Shown here: piece after piece, positions 1 through 9,628 of the stretch | How the letters are laid out: every line of letters starts with the position of its first letter | Numbering within the stretch: position 1 is the stretch's first letter | Origin: Candidatus Enterococcus willemsii | GTDB taxonomy: Bacteria; Bacillota; Bacilli; Lactobacillales; Enterococcaceae | DNA: 64,000 nt | NCBI RefSeq assembly: GCF_009933335.1 | Contig: NZ_MAEL01000044.1 | Location: forward strand, 59,684 to 123,683 | Direction of reading: 5' to 3' | Program-made: the position numbers and the translations under genes | The notes under the pieces: generated by a model | Databases searched by the model: none | The model's input: the letters and a program-made list of their open reading frames with translations, nothing else | What the model was told of the DNA's origin: nothing

Positions 1-1188
1 GACATTCGGTTGTTGACTGGTTTGATTAAAGACTTCCGATGATTTTAATTGAATGGCTTGGTCACCAACTGAGACCGGATCTTCACCAATCACTTTTGCT
101 AATTTGTTAAATTCTGATTCCGTAATCACTTGTTGTTCGTTATCCATATAATAAGTGAAGGTGACTTGGTTTGTATCAATATTTTGTTGCGCCAAGACGT
201 CATCAACTTGTTTCTTTTCTTTTTCATTGGTATCCATTAAAGAAAAATCGTATGGTGCCGTACCAACACTACCTAAGATAATCTCTTGTAAGCCATACAA
301 TGTGCCGATTGCCGCAAATGCGACAGTAGAAATAACAGACACAAGGAAGAAACTACGCGCATTGTCTTTCATCCGAAAGGCTAAGTCAGAAAAAACAACC
401 ATGTTAGTTTTTTTCCAAAACAGCGACTCACTTTTTTTCACACGTTCAATGGCAAAAATACTAAACTGATTAAATAAGAAATTTGTACCTAAAATGACCG
501 TAAATACAACTGGTAAGAAAACAACGACCACAGACATTCCTGGTGCCAACAATGCAACCGTATATCCACCACCAATTAAGATGATAGCTAATATACTTTT
601 AATAATTGATACTTTAAATGTCCCTTTTCCTAATTCATTGGCTTTTAACAATTCTTGCACGTTTAGTTTCGGCAAACGAAATTGAATAAAAAATGAGATT
701 AAGAAAAACAGCAGCAAGAAGGAAACAATCGTTAAGCCCAAAGCTTTTACAGGGAAATAAAATGGAAAGTCAATTGATAACGTCACACGAGAAATCCACA
801 AAATCAATTGTGAAAAACCAAGACCTAGCACACTACCAGAAATTGTCGCAAAGAAACCAATGACTAGATTTTCAATAAACACCATTTTTCGCAATTGCTT
901 CGGACTCATCCCTTGAATCATCAACAAGCCAAATTCTTTCTTTCGTGATTGCAAAAAGACACCCATCGAATACATAACAAAGAAAAACGCAAAGCCATAA
1001 ATAATAATCGCAGAACCTAACATCCCAGTCTTCACATTTTCATTCAGTCCTTCTGACAACGACGGATGAAACGCCATGACACTAAACGTAAAGAACACCA
1101 TGACTGAAAACAAGGTACTCAAAAAATACGCTAAATACAAATGCTTGTTGCGCATTGTATTACGCACAACAAATTGTCTAAAATTCAT
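1..1188 (-). CDS. BceB-type ABC transporter permease, 3' end outside the window
   Basis: Only the first 396 residues are inside the window; the gene runs off the left edge without a stop. It begins MNFRQFVVRNTMRNKHLY, has an N-terminal membrane helix, then a cluster of helices and the FtsX-type stretch 'FLQSRKKEFGLLMIQGMSPKQL'-like region near residues 80-105, and enters an extracytoplasmic segment at the truncated end. BceB-family permeases are usually about 650 residues with ten helices and a large outer loop after helix 7, and remove or sense bacitracin-like peptides bound to lipid II cycle intermediates. Its start overlaps the end of the upstream ATPase gene by 11 bases, so the two are translationally coupled. 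Family assignment is firm; the drug is unknown. Confidence 0.85.
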   Translation of the reverse strand, partial: MNFRQFVVRNTMRNKHLYLAYFLSTLFSVMVFFTFSVMAFHPSLSEGLNENVKTGMLGSAIIIYGFAFFFVMYSMGVFLQSRKKEFGLLMIQGMSPKQLRKMVFIENLVIGFFATISGSVLGLGFSQLILWISRVTLSIDFPFYFPVKALGLTIVSFLLLFFLISFFIQFRLPKLNVQELLKANELGKGTFKVSIIKSILAIILIGGGYTVALLAPGMSVVVVFLPVVFTVILGTNFLFNQFSIFAIERVKKSESLFWKKTNMVVFSDLAFRMKDNARSFFLVSVISTVAFAAIGTLYGLQEIILGSVGTAPYDFSLMDTNEKEKKQVDDVLAQQNIDTNQVTFTYYMDNEQQVITESEFNKLAKVIGEDPVSVGDQAIQLKSSEVFNQTSQQPNV

Positions 1189-1927
1189 TATCGACACCTT
1201 CAATTCTTGCTAATTCTTCTAAAATTTCTTCATAAAAGGCTTTTTGGCTATCCTTCCGATGAATATCGTGAACCAATTCGCCATCTTTAATAAAAACAAT
1301 CCGTTTGCAATAGCTTGCAGCCAAAGGATCATGGGTCACGAGTAAAATCGTTGCACGTTCTTCTTCATTTAATTGACGCAGCAAGCCCATCACATCTTTT
1401 GATGATTTCGTATCTAAGTTCCCAGTCGGTTCATCGGCTAGTAACAATTCTGGTTGATGAACCATCGCACGGGCAACAGCCACGCGTTGCGCTTGCCCAC
1501 CTGAAATTTCTGCAATTCGTTTATTTAATAACCCGTCAATCCCCAAACGTGGAGCAATGTCACGAACTTTCTTCTTCATCACTGCTACTTTTTCGCCATC
1601 TAATGTTAAAGGTAAGACGATATTTTCTTCCACCGTTAACGTCGGCAACAAGTTAAATGATTGGAAGACAAAACCTAATTGCGTGCGACGAAATTGGGCA
1701 ATTTTCTCTTGATCCAAATCATTGGGATTTTTACCATTTAATAAAATCTTGCCGCTTGTTGGTTGGTCAATGGTTGCTAGTAAGTTTAAGAAAGTTGTTT
1801 TCCCACTCCCAGACGGTCCCATAATACCAACAAATTCGCCATCATTAACGGTCAAATCAATGCCTTTTAATGCTTCATATTGGACATTTTGTCCATAAAC
1901 TTTACGTAAATTTTCTACTTGTAACAT
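1178..1927 (-). CDS. BceA-type ABC transporter ATP-binding protein
   Basis: A 249-residue ATPase of the MacB/LolD/BceA group, partner of the overlapping permease. Walker A is GPSGSGKTT (about residues 37-45), the Q-loop lies in FVFQSFNLLPTLTVEEN, the signature is ISGGQAQRVAVARA and Walker B is LLLADEPTGNLD, followed by the switch His in THDP. The frame is open further upstream to 2035, but the start at 1927 has an AAAGGAGAAATTCAA ribosome site directly before it and fits the usual N-terminus of the family (MLQVENLRKVYG). Known homologues work with a Bce-type sensor kinase; the only such kinase here is about 40 kb away, at 41039-42064. Role in peptide antibiotic resistance is inferred. Confidence 0.88.
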   Translation of the reverse strand: MLQVENLRKVYGQNVQYEALKGIDLTVNDGEFVGIMGPSGSGKTTFLNLLATIDQPTSGKILLNGKNPNDLDQEKIAQFRRTQLGFVFQSFNLLPTLTVEENIVLPLTLDGEKVAVMKKKVRDIAPRLGIDGLLNKRIAEISGGQAQRVAVARAMVHQPELLLADEPTGNLDTKSSKDVMGLLRQLNEEERATILLVTHDPLAASYCKRIVFIKDGELVHDIHRKDSQKAFYEEILEELARIEGVDNEF

Positions 1928-2036
1928 TTGAATTTCTCCTTTATTGTTTATATATTGAGTATAGCGAAAAACGAACTTACACAACATTGATTGAAGTAAC
2001 AACGAACGAACAATTTTGTCATGTGAGACGCTCACT

Positions 2037-2060
2037 TTTAACCTTAATCTAAGGGTTAAA
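2037..2060. repeat. Inverted repeat upstream of the BceAB operon
   Basis: The arms TTTAACC-TTA and TAA-G-GGTTAAA are complementary apart from one unpaired G, around a three-base centre. The repeat sits about 110 bases upstream of the bceA start in the intergenic region shared with the GH3 gene. It lacks a T-run, so it looks like an operator rather than a terminator. Which regulator binds is unknown. Confidence 0.4.
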
Positions 2061-2070
2061 CAGGATATAA

Positions 2071-2096
2071 CTAAAATGACAACGCATTCATTTTAG
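2071..2096. repeat. Second inverted repeat, CTAAAATGA / TCATTTTAG
   Basis: Perfect nine-base arms separated by eight bases, just right of the repeat at 2037-2060 and about 88 bases upstream of the GH3 start. There is no T-tract on either strand after it. It could be a hairpin in the GH3 leader or a protein-binding site; the sequence does not decide. Confidence 0.35.
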
Positions 2097-2183
2097 TCGT
2101 ATCTATAACAATTGGCCTGACATGGCACTATGCTAAAGACACCAATCAACACTACTCCGTCACAAGAAAGGTTGAATTTTTTT

Positions 2184-3875
2184 ATGATTAACTTACAAGC
2201 AAATCCCTTTTTCTTAACTGCAGAACAAGAAAGCTTCGTCTATCAAACAGTAAACAATATGACTATCGCAGAAAAGATTGGACAACTCTTCTGTTTACAC
2301 GGTGACTATAAAGACTTTGATGAATTGGCGCAAGTCATTACCCATTACCAACCAGGAGCGATGATGTATCGTCCGGGTGACAGTAAACAAATTCAAGATA
2401 TTCACCGTTTTATTCAACAAACAAGTCGGCTACCGCTATTATTAGCAGCAAATTTAGAATCTGGTGGTGATGGTATTGGGAATGATGGTACCTTCTACGG
2501 ACGTGCGATTCAAGTAGCTGCTGCCGAAGACAATAAACATGCCTATCGCCTAGGTAAAATTTCTGGAAAAGAAGGGGCTGCGGTGGGTTGTAACTGGTCA
2601 TTTGCGCCAGTCATCGATATTAATATGAATTACTCGAACCCCATTACCAATGTTCGCACGTTTGGTTCTGATCCAAAACGAGTCAAAGATTTAGCATTAG
2701 AATACATCAAAGGTTGCCAAGAAGAAGACGTTGCTGTGTCTATCAAGCATTTCCCAGGCGATGGTGTCGATGATCGCGATCAACATTTAGTCACTTCTGT
2801 AAACTCGCTCAGTACCTCTGAATGGGACGAAACTTATGGCATGGTCTATCGCGAATTAATTGAAGCCGGCGCAAAAACTGTGATGGCTGGACATATCATG
2901 CAACCTGCGTATACAAGATTTTTCAATCCGTCCATTAAAGACGAAGAAATTATGCCAGGCTCGCTCTCACCTGAGCTGTTACAAAATTTACTACGCGAAA
3001 AATTAGGATTCAACGGGTTAATCGTCACGGATGCAACCAATATGGCTGGTTTTGCAAGTAAAGGGATGCGTAAAGACTTGTTGGCACAAGCCATCAATGC
3101 TGGATGCGATATGCTATTATTCACGCGTGATTTGCAAGAGGATTATCAAGCTATTCAAAGTGCCGTTAGTCAACAAGTAATTTCAGCTGAACGCTTAGAC
3201 GAAGCAGTTACTCGGATTTTAGCGACCAAATCCTCTCTAAAATTGTTCGATAAAACAGAATTAGTGCCCCAAGCAGAACAATTGCAAACATTACGCAGTG
3301 AACAACATCGTCAATGGGCATATGAACTTTCAGATGAATCTATTACGTTAGTCAAAGATACACAAGCACTTCTGCCACTTTCACCTGAAAAACATCAAAG
3401 AGTGTTGTTATTTGTTTTAGGGGATGTTGTCAGCTCTAGTGGCAAGCCACCTGTTAGCCAAGCATTTGTAGCTGAATTAGAAAAAGAAGGGTTTCTTGTC
3501 GAACGATTTGATAAAAAAACGATGGGCTCATTTTTCTTCAGTGGTTCGGTCGAAGAATTAAAACAACGCTACGATTTAGTTCTCTATTTTGCCAATATTA
3601 AAACCGCAAGTAATCAAACAACGGTCCGTATTAACTGGCTACCACCAATGGGCTTAGATGTGCCATGGTTCGTTCAAGAATTACCGACAGCCTTTATTTC
3701 AATTGCCAATCCGTATCATCTACAAGATGTGCCAATGATTAAAACTTATATTAATGCCTACACAGCCAATGAATTTAACCCTACAGAAATCGTCAAAAAA
3801 CTGGTCGGTAAATCTACCTTTAAAGGCGTTAGTCCAATTGATCCGTTCTGCGGCTATTGGGATGCACGATTGTAA
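2184..3875 (+). CDS. Glycoside hydrolase family 3 protein, beta-N-acetylhexosaminidase-like (NagZ type)
   Basis: 563 residues, no signal peptide, so cytoplasmic. The GH3 N-terminal domain spans about residues 15-370. It has the NagZ-type motif KHFPGDG at 188-194 followed by the Asp-x-His pair in DRDQH that acts as acid/base in this subfamily, and the nucleophile Asp in IVTDATNM at about residue 283. A C-terminal alpha/beta region follows, as in Gram-positive two-domain NagZ proteins. Canonical NagZ has KHFPGHG; here the last His is Asp. The start at 2184 was chosen because AAGAAAGG lies about 12 bases before it; the in-frame ATG at 2130 has no ribosome site. A role in recycling peptidoglycan or chitin-derived amino sugars is inferred. 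Confidence 0.82.
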   Translation: MINLQANPFFLTAEQESFVYQTVNNMTIAEKIGQLFCLHGDYKDFDELAQVITHYQPGAMMYRPGDSKQIQDIHRFIQQTSRLPLLLAANLESGGDGIGNDGTFYGRAIQVAAAEDNKHAYRLGKISGKEGAAVGCNWSFAPVIDINMNYSNPITNVRTFGSDPKRVKDLALEYIKGCQEEDVAVSIKHFPGDGVDDRDQHLVTSVNSLSTSEWDETYGMVYRELIEAGAKTVMAGHIMQPAYTRFFNPSIKDEEIMPGSLSPELLQNLLREKLGFNGLIVTDATNMAGFASKGMRKDLLAQAINAGCDMLLFTRDLQEDYQAIQSAVSQQVISAERLDEAVTRILATKSSLKLFDKTELVPQAEQLQTLRSEQHRQWAYELSDESITLVKDTQALLPLSPEKHQRVLLFVLGDVVSSSGKPPVSQAFVAELEKEGFLVERFDKKTMGSFFFSGSVEELKQRYDLVLYFANIKTASNQTTVRINWLPPMGLDVPWFVQELPTAFISIANPYHLQDVPMIKTYINAYTANEFNPTEIVKKLVGKSTFKGVSPIDPFCGYWDARL

Positions 3876-3902
3876 ACGAATTTGGTGATTCATATTTTCT
3901 AA

Positions 3903-3931
3903 TTGACAGTTGGACACTCTTAAGATAAAAT
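3903..3931 (+). promoter_or_regulatory. Promoter of the T-box–oppA–pepT unit
   Basis: The -35 element TTGACA (3903-3908) is 17 bases from the -10 element TAAAAT (3926-3931). Transcription would begin near 3938, just ahead of the T-box RNA. Confidence 0.75.
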
Positions 3932-3937
3932 CAAACC

Positions 3938-4196
3938 AATTTCATAGAATTAAATTTCGATGAAGAGAAAAGTAGGTTTATTTCATTTTTAAAGAGACGT
4001 TCTGGCTGGTGAAAAGAGCGAATGAGTAAATTGAACAATGGCCTCTGAGAAATAAATTGTGATGAAGCAATTTCGAGAAGGTTCACTCGTTATAATAGAA
4101 CACCAATATCTATCAGATGTTGGCTTTGAAATCAAAGGTGGTACAGCGATAAATTCGTCCTTTTACTAACAATTGTTAGTAAAAGGACTTTTTTTA
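3938..4196 (+). promoter_or_regulatory. T-box riboswitch, probable methionine specifier
   Basis: A tRNA-sensing leader RNA. The base of Stem I is the perfect pair TTTATTTC/GAAATAAA. Inside it are AGAG, the GTTC/GAAC helix and then the specifier region AAC-A-ATG-G-CCTCTGAG; by position relative to the closing GAG the specifier is ATG at 4038-4040, followed by the expected purine. The T-box is AAAGGTGGTACAGCG (4134-4148): UGGU would pair with an acceptor end carrying A73, as expected for tRNA-Met, while the usual ACCGCG reads ACAGCG. The terminator is GTCCTTTTACTAAC / GTTAGTAAAAGGAC (4157-4188) with seven Ts. Uncharged tRNA should favour antitermination. It controls the peptide-binding protein and PepT. 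Confidence 0.88.
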
Positions 4197-4216
4197 TAAA
4201 AAAAGGGGGAACAACA

Positions 4217-5866
4217 ATGAAAAAATGGGTTAAATCTGCACTTTTCTTTAGTGCAACAGCGTTACTTTTAGCTGGTTGTGGTGCAAAAGGGACAACTAGC
4301 AGCGAGTCTACAGAAAGTAGCGTAGCAACAGAACAAAATATTACGGTAAGTTTACCGGCACAATTATCGACACTTGATACCACACAAACGACTGATAAGG
4401 TCACTTTTACCGTCGTTCAACATATTTTTGAAGGTTTGTATCGATTAGATGATGACAGTCAAACGGTACCAGCATTGGCTGAATCTGTTGATATTAGCGA
4501 AGACGGGAAAATTTATACCTTCCATTTAAGAGACGACATCAAATGGAGTGATGGGACGCCAATCACAGCAGATGATTTTCTTTTCTCTTGGAAACGACTT
4601 GTCAATCCAGAAACAATGGGACCAAACGCTTATTGGTTAGATAATGTGGTTAATAGTCTAGATATTCGTGAAGGCCGTGCAGATATTGATTCAATTGGCT
4701 TAAAGGCGTTGGATGAACAAACATTTGAAGTGACTTTAATCAATCCACAACCTTCTTTCTTATCGATTGTTTCGATTGGTTGGTTAGCACCGCAAAATGA
4801 AGCTTTTGTTACAGAACAAGGTGACAACTATGCGTTATCAAGCGAAAACATGATTTATTCTGGACCGTTTATTTTAGAAAATTGGGAACCAGCTTCTGAT
4901 AATTGGACATTAAAACCAAATCCTGAATACTATGATGCGGATAAAGTAAAATTAACGGAAGTCAATGGCTCTACCATCAAAGAAGAAAGCACAGGGATTG
5001 GCTTATTTGAGACAGGTGAATTAGATTTCACAAAGATTACTGGACAAAATGTGCAACACTTTAAAGACAATGAAGCGATTGTTTCTCAACAAGAAGTTGC
5101 AAATCGTTTCTTAGACTTTAATAAAAAAGCTAATGACGAGTTAGGCAACAAACACTTCCGCAAAGCCATTGCACTGGCGATTGATAAAGAAGGATTAGTC
5201 AACAATGTCTTAGCAGATGGCTCAGCGACTTTAAACGGCTTAATTCCAGCCAACTTGTATGCGAATCCAGAAACAAACGAAGATTTCCGTGCGTATAGTG
5301 GCGAGTACAATGTCTATGATTTAGATGCAGCAACCAAAGAATGGACCACTGCTAAAAAAGAATTAGGTTTTGATACGATCGAGTTAACCTTACTTGTTGA
5401 TGATTCTGAAAATGGCAAGAAAATCTCAGAGTTTGTACAAAATCAATTAGAAACGAATTTACCTGGTTTGAAAATCAAAATTACACCACAACCAGCAAAC
5501 AATGTGAACCAATCACGAGCAGATAAAAAATATGAACTTTCTCTTTCTGGTTGGACTGCTGGTAGTAGCGACTTGAATTCTTATTTCAATCTATATCGCT
5601 CTGGTTCTTCTTATAATTACGGGGAATATGAGAATGAAGAGTTTTCTAAATTAGTTAGCGATGCGATTACAGTTGATGCCAATGATGAAAATAAAGTCTT
5701 TGAAGATTACAAACAAGCGGAAAAAATCTTGCTTGAAGACGATGCTGCTCAAGTGCCTCTTTATCAAAGTGCCGCAAATTATTTAGTCAATCCAAAAGCT
5801 AAGAATATTGTCTACCATTCATATGGTGATTATTTCAACTTACGGGAAGCTTATATTGAAGAGTAA
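4217..5866 (+). CDS. Oligopeptide ABC transporter substrate-binding lipoprotein (OppA-like)
   Basis: 549 residues of the SBP_bac_5 family. The signal peptide ends in the lipobox LLLAGC, so Cys21 would be lipidated and the protein anchored outside the membrane. The family signature region (YTFHLRDDIKWSDGTPITADDF) is at about residues 95-118. It binds peptides for an Opp-type transporter; no permease or ATPase genes are adjacent, so it must use a system encoded elsewhere. The T-box just upstream suggests peptides are taken up as a methionine source. Strong ribosome site AAAAGGGGGAACAACA. pepT follows after 12 bases. Confidence 0.9.
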   Translation: MKKWVKSALFFSATALLLAGCGAKGTTSSESTESSVATEQNITVSLPAQLSTLDTTQTTDKVTFTVVQHIFEGLYRLDDDSQTVPALAESVDISEDGKIYTFHLRDDIKWSDGTPITADDFLFSWKRLVNPETMGPNAYWLDNVVNSLDIREGRADIDSIGLKALDEQTFEVTLINPQPSFLSIVSIGWLAPQNEAFVTEQGDNYALSSENMIYSGPFILENWEPASDNWTLKPNPEYYDADKVKLTEVNGSTIKEESTGIGLFETGELDFTKITGQNVQHFKDNEAIVSQQEVANRFLDFNKKANDELGNKHFRKAIALAIDKEGLVNNVLADGSATLNGLIPANLYANPETNEDFRAYSGEYNVYDLDAATKEWTTAKKELGFDTIELTLLVDDSENGKKISEFVQNQLETNLPGLKIKITPQPANNVNQSRADKKYELSLSGWTAGSSDLNSYFNLYRSGSSYNYGEYENEEFSKLVSDAITVDANDENKVFEDYKQAEKILLEDDAAQVPLYQSAANYLVNPKAKNIVYHSYGDYFNLREAYIEE

Positions 5867-5878
5867 AGGATGTTTAGC

Positions 5879-7099
5879 ATGAATCAATTACTAACTGATT
5901 TTTTAGAATTTGTCCGTGTCAACACACGTTCAGATGAACAATCACCAACGGTTCCGACAACCGTTGGTCAAATTGAATTAGCGAAAATACTTGAAAAACG
6001 TTTAGTAGATTTAGGATTAGAAAATGTCAGCTATGATGAATCAAATGGCTTTGTTTTAGGCAAACTTGCTGGTGATCCAGAGAAAATGGCCTTAGGATTT
6101 ATTGCCCACTTAGACACGGCTGATTTTAATGCGGAAAATAATCAACCTCAAGTGATTGAAAATTATGATGGCAAAGACGTCGTGCTTAATCAAGAACAAC
6201 AAATTATCATGACGACGGCTGAATTTCCCAATCTAAAAGATTATGTTGGAGAAACCCTCATTACGACCAACGGCTTAACACTGCTTGGTGCCGACGACAA
6301 AGCAGGTATTGCGGAGATTTTAGAAATGCTACGTCAATTAATTACCCAGCCAAAAGAAAGCCGTGGTGATGTCTGGGTGGCTTTTGGACCTGATGAAGAG
6401 ATTGGGCGTGGTGCGGATCGTTTCCCTGTTGAAAAGTTTCCAGTTCGCTTTGCTTACACTGTCGATAGCGGACGTGTGGGTAATTTTGAATACGAAACAT
6501 TCAATGCTGCAAAAGTCGATATTGAAATTCAAGGAACGAGCGTCCATCCTGGGACAGCTTACGGTCAAATGGTCAATGCACTAAAGCTAGGACAAGCCAT
6601 CGACCAAGCGCTACCAGCAGATGAAGTACCTGAAAAAACCAGAGATTACGAAGGATTCTATTTACTAAACAAGTTCACTGGCACCATTGATCATGCCACT
6701 CTTAACTATATTATTCGTGACCATGATGAACAAAAATTTGCTGAACGTAAACAACAGATGATGACTATTCTGGACCAGTTAAATCTAAGCTTGGATACAC
6801 CAAGAATTACTTATCATATTGAGGACCAATATTACAATATGCGCCAAGTGATTGATCAACACCCGCTCGCAATTGAATTACCACAAATCGCAATGCGAGA
6901 ATTAAATATCACGCCTAATGTACAACCATTTAGAGGTGGGACAGACGGCTCTAAAATCTCAATGATGGGTCTACCTACACCAAATATTTTTACAGGTGGC
7001 GAAAATTTCCATGGTCAATTCGAATTCATCACCTTGGAAGCAATGACTAAAGCGAGCCAAACATTAGTCAAAATTGTTGAATTAGCAAGTAGATATTAA
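5879..7099 (+). CDS. pepT: Peptidase T (tripeptide aminopeptidase)
   Basis: 406 residues, matching the usual PepT length of about 408. It is an M20B di-zinc peptidase that removes the N-terminal residue of tripeptides in the cytoplasm. Metal and catalytic motifs are HLDTAD (His77, Asp79), GADDKAG (Asp near 140), DEEIGRGADRF (Glu pair near 173), and the C-terminal GGTDGSKIS and ENFHGQFEF. The ATG at 5879 is preferred over the in-frame ATG at 5870 because the AAAGG ribosome site directly abuts the latter. It lies in an operon with the T-box-controlled oppA, so import and cleavage of peptides are co-regulated. Confidence 0.93.
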   Translation: MNQLLTDFLEFVRVNTRSDEQSPTVPTTVGQIELAKILEKRLVDLGLENVSYDESNGFVLGKLAGDPEKMALGFIAHLDTADFNAENNQPQVIENYDGKDVVLNQEQQIIMTTAEFPNLKDYVGETLITTNGLTLLGADDKAGIAEILEMLRQLITQPKESRGDVWVAFGPDEEIGRGADRFPVEKFPVRFAYTVDSGRVGNFEYETFNAAKVDIEIQGTSVHPGTAYGQMVNALKLGQAIDQALPADEVPEKTRDYEGFYLLNKFTGTIDHATLNYIIRDHDEQKFAERKQQMMTILDQLNLSLDTPRITYHIEDQYYNMRQVIDQHPLAIELPQIAMRELNITPNVQPFRGGTDGSKISMMGLPTPNIFTGGENFHGQFEFITLEAMTKASQTLVKIVELASRY

Positions 7100-7102
7100 A
7101 AA

Positions 7103-7136
7103 ACAAGACGAGTGTACGAGCACTCGTCTTGTTTTT
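7103..7136. terminator. Bidirectional terminator between pepT and ftsK
   Basis: Perfect 12-base arms ACAAGACGAGTG / CACTCGTCTTGT with T-runs on both strands, between two convergent genes. Confidence 0.9.
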
Positions 7137-7154
7137 AATTCTTAGCTATTCATC

Positions 7155-9551
7155 TTATTCTGGTGGTTCTTCGGGTAATTCGTAATCATCTGGAATACCT
7201 GTAATTAATACTTTTCTTGGTTTACTACCCTCGGATGGTCCAACCACACCATTGGCTTCTAGTTCATCCACTAAACGAGCGGCACGATTATAGCCGACTC
7301 TAAAACGACGTTGCAACAATGACACACTTGCTGTTTGCATTTCAACAACCAATTCTTTGGCTTGTTCGTATAATTCGTCTTGGGGTTCACTTCCACCACC
7401 TGTTGCGGATACTTCTTCTTCGGTTACCATCATTTTTTCTTCGTAGTTTGCCCCTTGTTGATCCGTCACGAATTTCACAACAGCCTCGACATCTTGATCC
7501 GAAATAAAGGCTCCTTGTACGCGAATTGGTTTGTTTTCACCCATTGGTAAGAACAACATGTCTCCTCGTCCAAGTAATTTCTCAGCACCATTGGTATCAA
7601 TAATTGTTCGCGAATCCGTACCACTTGATACCGCAAAAGCCATTCGTGATGGCACATTCGCTTTAATAATACCGGTAATAACATCAACACTTGGACGTTG
7701 GGTTGCCAAAATCATGTGAATGCCGGCTGCCCGTGCCATTTGCGCCAAGCGGATAATCGCATCTTCCACTTCATTACTTGCCACCATCATTAAATCTGCC
7801 AACTCATCAACGATTACCACAATAAACGGTAGAATCGGATGTTTTTCGCCGGTCTCACGATTTCGTTGAGTAATCATTTCATTATATCCCGTAATGTTAC
7901 GCACACCAGTTGCTGCAAATTTTTCGTAGCGTTCCTCCATTTCCTTGACTACTTTTTGGAGTGCTTGGGCGGCTTTTCTAGGATTCGTAACGACGGGCGT
8001 TAATAGATGTGGAATGCCATTATAAACATTCAACTCAACCATTTTCGGATCAACCATCATCAATTTGACTTCGTGAGGCTTGGCTTGCATCAGAATGCTT
8101 GTAATAATACCGTTAATCGCAACGGATTTCCCGCTCCCTGTCGAACCGGCGACCAGTAAATGTGGCATCTTAGTTAAGTCTGCTGTTTGGACACGACCTG
8201 AAATATCTCGTCCTAAAGGGACTTCTAACAAATTATCGCCATGAGCTGGCGCAGCCTCAATCACTTCTCTAAAAGAAACCATGCTGACAGCATCGTTTGG
8301 TACTTCAATCCCAATCAAGGATTTCCCTGGAATCGGTGCTTCCATCCGAATATCTTTGGCTGCTAAAGCTAACGCAATGTCATCGGTTAAACCAACAATT
8401 TTGCTAACCTTTACACCAATGGCAGGTTGAATTTCAAACTTGGTTACAGCTGGACCTAAACTCGCTTTGACTACTTTAGCATCAACGCCAAAGCTTTCAA
8501 AGGTTTTCTCTAAAACGGTAATGTTTTGTTCAATTTTTTTGTACTCACTACTTTGATCCGTTGATTTGACTTCTCCTAATAAAGTAGACGGTGGTAATTC
8601 ATAGTCTTCGTCTTCCACTTCTTGCGGAATGTCAAATTCCAACACTTCGCCATCTTCCACCTCGGCTTCAGGCTGAGGTTTCTTCTTAGGCTTAGGTTCA
8701 GCCGGTGCCATTTGCTGTTGAAAACTATCAATTGGCACAAAACTCAATTGCTCTGGTTCGGTCTCTGGTGGAATTTCGCCGACTTGTATTTCCTTTTCTT
8801 CTTCGGTCATCGGACGCACTTGATTCTTTTCTTGCTCTTTTAATTCTGCTAAAACAGCGGCACGTTCCGCCGCTTTCTTTTCTTCTTTGGCTGCTTTTTT
8901 CGCTTGTTTTCGTTCTTCACGTTGCGCTTTTTTCTCTGGATTGCCTTCTAACAACTGCTCCACTTTTTCTTTGATTGCATGCAAAGCTTCCAGTAGTTGT
9001 TGACTATTCATTTGGCTGGCAAAAAAAGCACCCACTAAAACAAGTAATGCACCAATCAAGTAACTACCAATTTGAGAAACTAAAAAGTAACTACCGGTGT
9101 ACAGCACTGCTCCTAGCATGCCACCACCAACATTATGCATAACATCATTTGCCCGAATATCTTCTAATAACAGGCCCCAAGTTGTTTGAATAATATTTGG
9201 GTCAGCTGATTGTAAACGGCCAAATAAATGGGCATGAAAGAAAATTAAAATTCCTGCATAAATAATAATTATCCCACTCACTCGGCGAATATTTGTTACT
9301 TTCGCTGCGCTATTTTTAAACATCAGCCAAATGCCATACCCTGCTAGCGCCACACAGAGTGCAGGAAAGGTATTCCCACCGACAATGCGGAAACCATTTG
9401 TAATTAATCGTCCTAAAAATCCTAATTGAAATAAACCAAATAATGCAAATAAAAAAAACAGGAATCCTAAGCCAATCAGAGTTAATTTCTCCTGTTGTTC
9501 GAGTTGTTTTTTTGTTTTACGCTTTTTTGCTCGTGTTTTTTTCTGAGCCAA
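7155..9551 (-). CDS. ftsK: DNA translocase FtsK/SpoIIIE
   Basis: 798 residues. The N-terminus has a basic stretch and about four membrane helices (residues 25-190) that anchor it at the division septum, followed by a Lys/Glu-rich linker (about 195-330). The motor domain has Walker A GSTGSGKS near residue 467 and Walker B IVVIVDEL near 580. The C-terminal gamma winged helix (about 730-785) contains [18 protein letters not shown], which reads the KOPS/SRS polarity sequences. It pumps chromosome DNA during division and helps dimer resolution. The start is a TTG codon, supported by GAGGG seven bases upstream; no in-frame ATG fits. Confidence 0.95.
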   Translation of the reverse strand: MAQKKTRAKKRKTKKQLEQQEKLTLIGLGFLFFLFALFGLFQLGFLGRLITNGFRIVGGNTFPALCVALAGYGIWLMFKNSAAKVTNIRRVSGIIIIYAGILIFFHAHLFGRLQSADPNIIQTTWGLLLEDIRANDVMHNVGGGMLGAVLYTGSYFLVSQIGSYLIGALLVLVGAFFASQMNSQQLLEALHAIKEKVEQLLEGNPEKKAQREERKQAKKAAKEEKKAAERAAVLAELKEQEKNQVRPMTEEEKEIQVGEIPPETEPEQLSFVPIDSFQQQMAPAEPKPKKKPQPEAEVEDGEVLEFDIPQEVEDEDYELPPSTLLGEVKSTDQSSEYKKIEQNITVLEKTFESFGVDAKVVKASLGPAVTKFEIQPAIGVKVSKIVGLTDDIALALAAKDIRMEAPIPGKSLIGIEVPNDAVSMVSFREVIEAAPAHGDNLLEVPLGRDISGRVQTADLTKMPHLLVAGSTGSGKSVAINGIITSILMQAKPHEVKLMMVDPKMVELNVYNGIPHLLTPVVTNPRKAAQALQKVVKEMEERYEKFAATGVRNITGYNEMITQRNRETGEKHPILPFIVVIVDELADLMMVASNEVEDAIIRLAQMARAAGIHMILATQRPSVDVITGIIKANVPSRMAFAVSSGTDSRTIIDTNGAEKLLGRGDMLFLPMGENKPIRVQGAFISDQDVEAVVKFVTDQQGANYEEKMMVTEEEVSATGGGSEPQDELYEQAKELVVEMQTASVSLLQRRFRVGYNRAARLVDELEANGVVGPSEGSKPRKVLITGIPDDYELPEEPPE

Positions 9552-9585
9552 TCGTCATCCCTCTTTTCCCTTCTATATATTATAC

Positions 9586-9622
9586 AAAAAAAAAGAAAGG
9601 AACACAAAATTCCTTCCTTCTT
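9586..9622 (-). terminator. Terminator after the amino acid ABC operon
   Basis: On the minus strand AAGAAGGAAGGAA pairs imperfectly with TTCCTTTCTT and is followed by about nine Ts, just after the stop of the binding-protein gene. Confidence 0.65.
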
Positions 9623-9628
9623 TAGCGA

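Noticed and set aside
155..685. Two plus-strand reading frames at the left end
   Set aside because: They lie antisense to the BceB-type permease, have no ribosome site and low-complexity Thr/Lys/Asn-rich translations; the minus-strand frame encodes a clear membrane protein.
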